Source of the DNA: Candidatus Bathyarchaeota archaeon
Lineage (GTDB): Archaea > Thermoproteota > Bathyarchaeia > Bathyarchaeales > UBA233
DNA: 5,848 bases
Assembly (NCBI GenBank): GCA_007050895.1
Contig: SMYP01000145.1
Span: 1 to 5,848, forward strand
Direction of reading: 5' to 3'
In this document: one piece after another, positions 1-4,657 of the stretch
Layout: each line of letters starts with the position of its first letter
Position numbering within the stretch: position 1 is the first letter of the stretch
Made by a program: the position numbers and the translations under genes
The notes under the pieces: generated by a model
Told to the model about the DNA's origin: nothing
What the model saw: the letters and a program-made list of their open reading frames with translations, nothing else
The model's database searches: none

Positions 1-234
1 CCAAAGAAACATACAGAACTAAAGTCCGATTACGCGAAAAACATTTGCAGAGAATTGAAAGTTAAAACAGACGAGTGTTGTATGGTTGGAGACTCGCTAA
101 AGGAGTTAGAAGCAGGATCAAGAATGAACGCGTTCACCATCGGTGTCACATGCGGCTTAACGGGGGAAAAGTTACTCTCTCAAAAGTGCAACAAAGTAAT
201 TTTTAGTCTAAAAGAACTTGTGGACGTAATTTAG
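1..234 (+). CDS. HAD-superfamily phosphatase, C-terminal part (5' end outside window)
   Basis: The reading frame is open from the first base to a TAG stop and gives 77 residues, the C-terminal end of a larger protein. Residues 28-36 read MVGDSLKEL, the HAD motif IV (GDS, where D31 would bind Mg2+), followed by EAGSRMNAFTIGV, the usual strand after this motif in phosphoglycolate-phosphatase-like members. Lysine 2 or 3 may be the motif III lysine. The nucleophile Asp motif and the cap domain lie upstream of the window, so the substrate cannot be read. HAD phosphatases of this type commonly dephosphorylate sugar phosphates or phosphoglycolate. Its place beside sugar-modifying genes fits a sugar-phosphate phosphatase, but that is inference. 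A 116-nt gap separates it from the next gene on the same strand, so co-transcription is possible but not shown. The second acidic residue of GDSxxD is Glu35 here, a mild variation. Confidence 0.8.
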   Translation, partial: PKKHTELKSDYAKNICRELKVKTDECCMVGDSLKELEAGSRMNAFTIGVTCGLTGEKLLSQKCNKVIFSLKELVDVI

Positions 235-334
235 TCCTACAAGAAAGGACCTGACTATGTTCAGCTGTTAACCACTCGATTGTTAAGAGCGCCAATATCT
301 TAATAAGAACGTGAAAATCCATATTTTTTCTGTC

Positions 335-341
335 AGGGGAT
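335..341 (+). promoter_or_regulatory. Shine-Dalgarno-like site of the dehydrogenase gene
   Basis: AGGGGAT lies 9 nt before the ATG at 351. It resembles the GGAGGTGATC complement of the 16S rRNA 3' end with mismatches, and it supports the chosen start. A run of six T residues (324-329) lies just upstream and could mark the end of the preceding transcript or simply be AT-rich leader. Confidence 0.45.
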
Positions 342-350
342 GCGATAGAT

Positions 351-1199
351 ATGACTGTGGAAACAGTTCTTGTGGTAGGTTTGGGTGAAATTGGTCGCGC
401 TTTATTCGATATTTTGAAAGAAAAAGACGATTTCACGGTTTACGGTTTAGATTTGGATGAAACAAAAATGCGTGCAACTCGCCAAGACCCGAATGAGATG
501 CCAAATAAAGTGGACACGATGCACATTTGTCTTCCATGCAAGGATAAAGATGGATTTGTGGCCACAGTCTCAAGTTACGCAGAAAAGTTCAAACCAAATT
601 TGGTTATAATCAACAGCACAGTTCATCCAGGGACTACAAAGAAAACTCAACAAAGCTGCACCTTTCTTGTTGCCCATTCGCCAGTACGCGGCGTACATGA
701 AAGCTCCGAGCATATGAAGTGGGAAATAAAACGATATACAAAATATGTTGGCGGAGCCAACGCTAAAGCTACAGAAGCAGCATGTAAACATTTTGAAAAA
801 ATGGGCTTGAAGGTGAAAAAACTGAAAAGTTGTGCTGAAACCGAGGTAGCTAAACTCTTTGAAACAACCTACCGAGCCTGGATGATTGCCTGCTTCCAAG
901 AAATGCATAGAATTTCCAGAAACCTTGGAGCAGAATTTGACGAGGCTGTTGATTTTCTTGAAGATACTCACCGCGTTAGGCTGGATAGACCAGTGATGTT
1001 TCCAGACGTAATAGGCGGCCACTGTTTGATACCAAACACGAAGCTACTGTTGAGTTGTTATGATTCAGAGTTTCTGCGTCTAATTTTGCAATCAAATGAA
1101 AAGCGAAAAATGGAAATTAATGATGAAAATATCGCCCAAGAGGTTAGGAAAGTAAAAAAACGATCCGAAGGTTTGCAAAAAGAGTTGATGAAAAACTAA
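351..1199 (+). CDS. UDP-glucose/GDP-mannose dehydrogenase-like protein lacking the C-terminal domain
   Basis: This 282-residue protein starts with a Rossmann fold: VLVVGLGEIG (6-15) contains the GxGxxG dinucleotide-binding loop, and YGLDLD (31-36) ends the second strand with acidic residues typical of NAD preference. Further family landmarks are INSTVHPGTT (87-96), HSPVRG (109-114), an AETEVAKL helix (162-169) carrying the conserved Lys168, and GGHC (222-225) with Cys225 in the place of the catalytic thiol that forms the thiohemiacetal in UDP-sugar 6-dehydrogenases. Canonical members are about 390-450 residues with a third, UDP-binding domain after this Cys. Here only about 57 residues follow, ending in a charged helix, so that domain is absent. 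The residue four after Lys168 is Thr172, where UDP-glucose dehydrogenases usually have Asn. The protein may be a short-form dehydrogenase acting on a different substrate, or a non-catalytic relative. It would act in the cytoplasm on a nucleotide sugar. The ATG follows an AGGGGAT site, and the next gene is convergent. Confidence 0.85.
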   Translation: MTVETVLVVGLGEIGRALFDILKEKDDFTVYGLDLDETKMRATRQDPNEMPNKVDTMHICLPCKDKDGFVATVSSYAEKFKPNLVIINSTVHPGTTKKTQQSCTFLVAHSPVRGVHESSEHMKWEIKRYTKYVGGANAKATEAACKHFEKMGLKVKKLKSCAETEVAKLFETTYRAWMIACFQEMHRISRNLGAEFDEAVDFLEDTHRVRLDRPVMFPDVIGGHCLIPNTKLLLSCYDSEFLRLILQSNEKRKMEINDENIAQEVRKVKKRSEGLQKELMKN

Positions 1200-1217
1200 A
1201 CCGCTAAATTTTTTGGG
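1200..1217 (+). terminator. Short convergent junction with T6 run, possible terminator
   Basis: Only 18 nt separate the stop codons of the dehydrogenase (+) and the glycosyltransferase (-). A T6 run at 1209-1214 follows the + strand stop and is the kind of T-tract that ends archaeal transcripts. On the other strand an A5 run inside the dehydrogenase 3' end (1191-1195) would give T5 for the opposing transcript. No convincing GC-rich stem is present. Confidence 0.3.
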
Positions 1218-2114
1218 TTAAGGTTTCGCTTCTAGCTTCAAAGCCTGTAGAAGACCTTTCATATAGTAAAATCTGACCAGAGGATGAATATAGGTTATTG
1301 TAGGTTCTTTTGTTTTGAGTGCTACAAATAACCCCGTGAAAGGAGAAGTGAAAAAGCGATACATAATGCCGAATCTTGTTATAGGCGGGCGCTGATTTGT
1401 CTCTGTTTCAATTTTGTTCCATATGGCGTATAACTGTGTTCCATACCAATACTGATGAGCTAATTCTTGCTTCAAACCTTTCCGTAAGTGCACGGATTGC
1501 ACATTATAATCAACAATCCAGTGGTACCCTGATTGCTCGAGTTTGTAGGCCAGAACAGTATCAACTCCAGCGTTTACTGGCATTTTTGGGAAACCCCCAA
1601 GAGCCTTAACTATTTCCGTTTTATACATTGTATTGTCCAAGGTTTTTCCTAGCGTAAAAGCAGCCATCTGCCTAGATTTAAGCCACGAAGACAAACTGGA
1701 TTCTCCGCGATACTTCTTAGCAACGTACTGCTGTAGTTTTTTAATACCTCGCGGTTTGTCTGCAAAGCGCATGCCAGATGCAACAGCAACGTGCGGATTT
1801 TCGAGTAAGGGTGAAATTTTTTCCCACCAATCGCGAGCTAACAGCAAGTCTTGTTCAAAACTTATAAAATATTTCGACGTAACATGCTTGAGAGCGGTAT
1901 TTGCTCCGTCACTTATTCCAGTTCCTTCGTTTAATGAGACTTGCCAGCCAAAGGATTTCGCAATCTTCGAAGTGTCATCTGCACTGCGATCATCGACGAT
2001 AATGCGGTTTCCGACAAATTCTTCAGGAATTATGTCACTGATCCTTTTCAGTACTGCAGGCAAAGTTGCAGAACCATTTTTGGTCCACATCACCAGATCA
2101 GTTTTGTCAATCAC
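1218..2114 (-). CDS. Glycosyltransferase, GT-A fold, family 2-like
   Basis: The 298-residue product has the GT-A pattern in order: strand 1 DLVMWTKNG (6-14), RIIVDDRSADDT (37-48) as the nucleotide-sugar-binding motif, GISDGANTAL (66-75), FEQD (86-89) in the DXD position, and NAGVDTVLAYKLEQSGY (181-197) as the acceptor-side acidic motif, with Asp185 the likely counterpart of the catalytic base. It probably transfers a sugar from a nucleotide donor to a lipid- or glycan-linked acceptor at the cytoplasmic face of the membrane. The C-terminal segment (about 245-290) is rich in aromatic and hydrophobic residues but shows no clear transmembrane helix, so peripheral membrane binding is plausible. 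The start is GTG at 2114. It is preferred over the in-frame ATG at residue 9 because the later start would cut off strand 1, and because a GTGATC site lies 5 nt upstream. The aspartates of the DXD site are partly replaced (EQD), though Asp89 remains. Donor and acceptor are unknown. Confidence 0.88.
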   Translation of the reverse strand: MIDKTDLVMWTKNGSATLPAVLKRISDIIPEEFVGNRIIVDDRSADDTSKIAKSFGWQVSLNEGTGISDGANTALKHVTSKYFISFEQDLLLARDWWEKISPLLENPHVAVASGMRFADKPRGIKKLQQYVAKKYRGESSLSSWLKSRQMAAFTLGKTLDNTMYKTEIVKALGGFPKMPVNAGVDTVLAYKLEQSGYHWIVDYNVQSVHLRKGLKQELAHQYWYGTQLYAIWNKIETETNQRPPITRFGIMYRFFTSPFTGLFVALKTKEPTITYIHPLVRFYYMKGLLQALKLEAKP

Positions 2115-2119
2115 GACAC

Positions 2120-2125
2120 GATCAC
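2120..2125 (-). promoter_or_regulatory. Shine-Dalgarno site deciding the GTG start of the glycosyltransferase
   Basis: Read on the minus strand, GTGATC within GGTGTGATC matches the 3' half of the GGAGGTGATC complement of the 16S 3' end. It sits 5 nt before the GTG start at 2114. This supports the GTG over the downstream ATG at 2090. Confidence 0.5.
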
Positions 2126-2141
2126 ACCAAGAACGATTTCT

Positions 2142-2168
2142 TTATATTTTTTGCAAATTATATTTTTT
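2142..2168. promoter_or_regulatory. Divergent promoter region with tandem TATA-like repeat
   Basis: The 106-nt gap between the glycosyltransferase (-) and the small ORF/methyltransferase pair (+) is strongly AT-rich. TTATATTTTTT occurs exactly twice, at 2142-2152 and 2158-2168, a 16-bp period. On the minus strand each copy reads AAAAAATATAA, a TATA-box-like element 28-54 nt upstream of the GTG start. That spacing could place transcription starts roughly 25 nt downstream of either copy. The same region would also have to serve the + strand gene. The copies could be alternative TATA boxes or a duplicated regulator site. Without transcript data this is a suggestion only. Confidence 0.35.
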
Positions 2169-2220
2169 CCTTAAAATTTAAGCCATTTTCAAGTACGCTT
2201 CATTTCATAAAAAAACTCCG

Positions 2221-2322
2221 ATGCCTATGCCCATCTATGTTAATCCTGACAATCCATTAGAATTTGAAACCTTTTTACGCAAATGTCATAAGCAGATTGA
2301 AAAAGAGTATTTACGTGGCTAA
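2221..2322 (+). CDS. Possible small protein, 33 residues, upstream of methyltransferase
   Basis: An ATG-initiated frame encodes a 33-residue product beginning MPMPIYVNPDNPLEF and ending in a charged helix-like stretch (KCHKQIEKEYLRG). It stops 5 nt before the methyltransferase ATG, the tight spacing of translationally coupled genes. The composition is not that of random AT-rich DNA: a short strand, a turn rich in Pro/Asn/Asp, then an amphipathic helix. The order (V, N-P-L, LR, EK, L) loosely recalls the first 30 residues of bacterial ribosomal protein bS21, but it is half that length and the likeness may be chance. No good Shine-Dalgarno site precedes 2221, and a second ATG at 2227 is in frame. 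It could be a real small gene, a leader peptide controlling the methyltransferase, or non-coding leader RNA. Confidence 0.35.
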   Translation: MPMPIYVNPDNPLEFETFLRKCHKQIEKEYLRG

Positions 2323-2327
2323 GCAAT

Positions 2328-2825
2328 ATGAAAACATTGAATGTTGGTTGTGGAAATCTTCCAGATGGAGATGTGAATTTAGATCTTAATGTGGAGGATG
2401 TTGGACACAGATCAGCTTTTAGAAAAATTCCGGCGCCTCCTCTGGCAGTAAAAGAGATTCGTAACTTCATACGGGCTGATGCTCTGCATTTACCCTTTAA
2501 GGACGGCGCTTTTAAGGAAGCTCTAAGCAACCATGTTATTGAACATGTCTCAAGTCCAGAGCTCATGCTAGCTGAAATGCTTAGAGTTTCCAGACACCGA
2601 ATTATTGTGAAATGCCCACACATGTTGGGAGAAAAAAAAGGGAACCAATTTCACTTTCACCATTTCAACGCCAAATGGTTTCATTCGTGGGCGAAGTCTA
2701 GAGGACTTTTATGTCAGGTTGAAGTCACACGATACAAACATTTCCCTCATAGATACCTTCATATTGTTTCTCTACCCAAGGAGCTAACCGTGATTGTACT
2801 CCAGAAAAAGCATCCTAAATTATGA
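2328..2825 (+). CDS. SAM-dependent methyltransferase (class I, type 11-like)
   Basis: The 165-residue product carries the class I methyltransferase signature: LNVGCGN (4-10) is motif I, which binds the methionine part of S-adenosylmethionine; VNLDL (16-20) gives the acidic residue Asp19 that would contact the ribose; DALHLPFKDGAF (51-62) is motif II/III, contacting adenine; and NHVIEHV (68-74) is typical of the Methyltransf_11/UbiE-like group. A histidine-rich stretch (HFHHFNAKWFHSW, 108-120) follows, as often seen in sugar- and glycan-associated members. It is short for the family, with little beyond the Rossmann core and no separate substrate domain. In this setting O- or N-methylation of a sugar or glycan end is likely, but that is inferred from neighbours. 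It probably forms a pair with the small ORF 5 nt upstream. Its stop codon lies inside a 16-bp palindrome and the next gene is convergent. Confidence 0.85.
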   Translation: MKTLNVGCGNLPDGDVNLDLNVEDVGHRSAFRKIPAPPLAVKEIRNFIRADALHLPFKDGAFKEALSNHVIEHVSSPELMLAEMLRVSRHRIIVKCPHMLGEKKGNQFHFHHFNAKWFHSWAKSRGLLCQVEVTRYKHFPHRYLHIVSLPKELTVIVLQKKHPKL

Positions 2826-2835
2826 ATATTCATAA
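2820..2835. terminator. 16-bp perfect palindrome in the convergent gap, candidate bidirectional terminator
   Basis: TTATGAATATTCATAA is a perfect inverted repeat that covers the methyltransferase stop codon (2823-2825) and ends 6 nt before the stop of the opposing gene. As RNA it could fold into a 6-bp stem with an ATAT loop. On the + strand it is followed by GCTTTTC and, at 2846-2853, TTCTTTTT-type T-rich sequence. The stem is AT-only and weak, so a DNA-level role (protein binding) is as plausible as termination. Confidence 0.4.
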
Positions 2836-2840
2836 GCTTT

Positions 2841-4373
2841 TCATATTCTTTTTGCTGTCTCGGAGTATGCGGTATATTCTCTCCGCCGAATAATATTTCC
2901 TTGATGCATGCTATCCAAACTAACTTTCTGATCGCTAAAACCGAGAAGCAACATGCAGGTTAAAATGTAACTTTCAGGAACTCGCACCAAACGCTTAATC
3001 TGTTTAGCCTCTTCAGGATTTACGCTAGCCCAACAAGTTTTTAGTCCTAGAGCTTCAGCCATTAACATCATGTTCATCATAGCACAAGCTGTATCTTGCC
3101 AAATAAAACGTTGCATCCATCCATTCAGGCTAAACTTGGACGTATCATAATAGACTAATATTATTTTATTTGGTAAATTTCGTCTGAACCAAGGACTTGT
3201 GAATTGACAAACTTGCCGAATCAGAGGAGGATCAAAAGCAACCCTAAAACGCGTAGCTTGGGAGCTACATGCATTAGGCGCCCAAATTCCCGCTTCCAGA
3301 ACAGCTTGAATATCGTTTTCGGGCACTTTTTGTGTTTTCCATTTCCGAATACTACGGCGGCTTTTAATTAAGTTTAAAACATAATCTGCTTTATCCACAG
3401 AAAGCATTTTAGATTCAGTTTTATTTTTTACCTTCGTAAACAAGATACTTCTGAATGCGTTGAAGTATTTGTTGTAATCGAAGTTTGGGACTGCTGTTTT
3501 TTCGATAATCTTTCCTTTAACGGGGATAGCAGGCGTATTAGTTAACGTGGCAAAAACCAAACCGTGAAACCGGTCTGTAATCACTAATTTAAAGTGTTGA
3601 TAAAAGTCAAGCACATCAAAAACAATCTTCTGCCTATTCGCATCAGAGATTGGCAAAACAGAAACTTGTACGTCTTTAATTGTCGCGTCTTTGAAGTTCT
3701 TTTTTATGAAGTCAACTAAAATCCTCCGATCTAGTTTTTTTGCGAAGCTCCTTGCCACAATTAGAAGATCTTTCCCTAAAATACGACCCAGAACCCTGAG
3801 AGGTTTCTCCACTCTATTTACTGCTAAACTAAACTCTGATTGAAGACTACTCTCCCAATCCTTTCTCAAAACAAACAACACACCTTCACGTTGATAGTTT
3901 CTTAGTTCAGGTTTGAGATAAAATGCAAAATCAGGAAAGAACTCGACCCGACAGGCAAAATTGTTACTAAGCATAGTCGCATCATTTTCAGAACGGCACA
4001 GCAACAGAAAATTCTTTTTATCACTGAAAAAGATTTTATCCTCCTCAAAAGACGCGGCCGACTGGTAAAGTACGCTGACAGGTAACTGAACAACAAGGTT
4101 AAGCAAAAACTTGGTTACAATCTGCTTGCGTATCTTATGCCATTCAGGATATAAATCTCCAAAGTCGCCACTACTGTGAATGAAAATTAAATCGCCGGGA
4201 TGTATATCGCACTTAAAAAAGTCACTTATTTGACTGCGGTAAAAACGCTTCACTTCATAATCGCTAAAATGATCCTGTAGAAAGTGCTCAACCGCTAAAA
4301 TTTGCGCTTGATCTCCCACGCTTCGCAATCCTGCATCGTTATCCAAACAGCCAACCCAAAATAATTGCTTCAT
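2841..4373 (-). CDS. Polysaccharide pyruvyltransferase-nitroreductase fusion protein
   Basis: This 510-residue chain has two recognisable domains. Residues about 1-312 resemble the polysaccharide pyruvyl transferase family: NDAGLRSVGDQA (12-23) corresponds to the N-terminal N-x-GD loop, IHSSGDFGDLYPEW (65-78) to the usual GGGNxGD segment, and VITDRFHGLVFATLTNTPAI (264-283) is the hallmark TDRxHG motif, with Arg and His implicated in PEP or product binding. After a linker (about 313-332), residues about 333-500 form a nitroreductase domain: IKSRRSIRKW (336-345), the FMN phosphate-binding Arg cluster; EAGIWAPNACSSQ (360-372); QDTACAMMNMMLMAEALGLKTCWAS (starting at 426), the long dimer-interface helix and flavin loop; LLLGFSD (475-481); and a terminal Arg cluster (496-498). 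Family knowledge: the first domain moves a pyruvate unit from PEP to a sugar, and the second is an FMN-dependent, normally dimeric oxidoreductase. The glycine-rich loop of the first domain deviates (SSGD for GGGN). An AGGAGA site 8 nt upstream supports the ATG. Cytoplasmic; no signal peptide or membrane segment is seen. Confidence 0.85.
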   Translation of the reverse strand: MKQLFWVGCLDNDAGLRSVGDQAQILAVEHFLQDHFSDYEVKRFYRSQISDFFKCDIHPGDLIFIHSSGDFGDLYPEWHKIRKQIVTKFLLNLVVQLPVSVLYQSAASFEEDKIFFSDKKNFLLLCRSENDATMLSNNFACRVEFFPDFAFYLKPELRNYQREGVLFVLRKDWESSLQSEFSLAVNRVEKPLRVLGRILGKDLLIVARSFAKKLDRRILVDFIKKNFKDATIKDVQVSVLPISDANRQKIVFDVLDFYQHFKLVITDRFHGLVFATLTNTPAIPVKGKIIEKTAVPNFDYNKYFNAFRSILFTKVKNKTESKMLSVDKADYVLNLIKSRRSIRKWKTQKVPENDIQAVLEAGIWAPNACSSQATRFRVAFDPPLIRQVCQFTSPWFRRNLPNKIILVYYDTSKFSLNGWMQRFIWQDTACAMMNMMLMAEALGLKTCWASVNPEEAKQIKRLVRVPESYILTCMLLLGFSDQKVSLDSMHQGNIIRRREYTAYSETAKRI

Positions 4374-4381
4374 TTTCTTAA

Positions 4382-4387
4382 TCTCCT
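4382..4387 (-). promoter_or_regulatory. Ribosome binding site of the fusion gene
   Basis: On the minus strand AGGAGA stands 8 nt before the ATG at 4373, the best Shine-Dalgarno match in the window. It shows that the pyruvyltransferase domain, and not an internal start, is the beginning of the protein. Confidence 0.65.
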
Positions 4388-4657
4388 GAACTCCAGATTT
4401 GAGTATCTATAATAGCTAAGCACTCTTTTATTTTCAATGAAGTCGCCCGTTTCCAATACTTATCAGCACCTTCATTTAATCTTATGTTTCTTTTCTGGGA
4501 TTACCTCTTGGAAGTTGCCAATGAATATTAATTGCGCGCTAGATTGTTTTGCGTATGTTCCGAGTGTCAATTTCTCCTTTAACAGTCTAAATAAATGTTA
4601 ATTTACTGGCTTTCATAATTGATAGGTCAATCACTTAAAGTGGTAGCCGAAGACGCG
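4388..4657. other. Divergent intergenic region, about 270 bp, AT-rich
   Basis: This stretch lies between the start codons of the fusion gene (-) and the deacetylase-like gene (+), so it should hold both promoters. Candidate TATA-like elements are CTATTATAG (minus strand, 4407-4415) and AAATAAAAG (minus strand, about 4425-4433) for the fusion gene, and TCTAAATAAATG (from 4586) for the + gene. None is strong enough to call alone. A small palindrome at 4632-4642 is listed separately. A 54-codon frame (4437-4601) exists but looks spurious. No tRNA, no repeat array and no insertion-sequence ends are visible. Confidence 0.5.
4632..4642. repeat. 11-nt palindrome upstream of the deacetylase-like gene
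   Basis: CACTTAAAGTG is two 5-nt arms around one base, ending 15 nt before the ATG at 4658. A one-base loop cannot form an RNA hairpin, so if functional it would be a protein-binding site overlapping the leader. An in-frame GTG (4640) falls in its right arm. It could be chance in AT-rich DNA. Confidence 0.2.

Noticed and set aside
234..250. Small hairpin GTCCT/AGGAC after the HAD gene stop as a terminator
   Set aside because: The stem is only 5 bp with a 7-nt loop and is not followed by a T-run, so it is too weak to call.
570..1022. 150-residue minus-strand frame inside the dehydrogenase gene
   Set aside because: Fully antisense to a gene with clear Rossmann and GGHC motifs. Its translation is Cys/Phe/His-rich with no domain, so it is a shadow of the real frame.
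1633..2181. 182-residue + strand frame antisense to the glycosyltransferase
   Set aside because: The minus-strand frame has the complete GT-A motif set; this one has none and runs into the promoter region.
2240..2623. 127-residue minus-strand frame over the methyltransferase start
   Set aside because: It overlaps the SAM-binding motifs of the + strand methyltransferase and has a Ser/Arg/Leu-rich shadow composition without motifs.
4437..4601. 54-codon + strand frame in the divergent intergenic region (starts MKSPVSNTYQHL)
   Set aside because: No ribosome binding site, Cys/Phe/Asn-rich composition typical of translated AT-rich non-coding DNA, no recognisable motif, and it lies where two promoters are needed.
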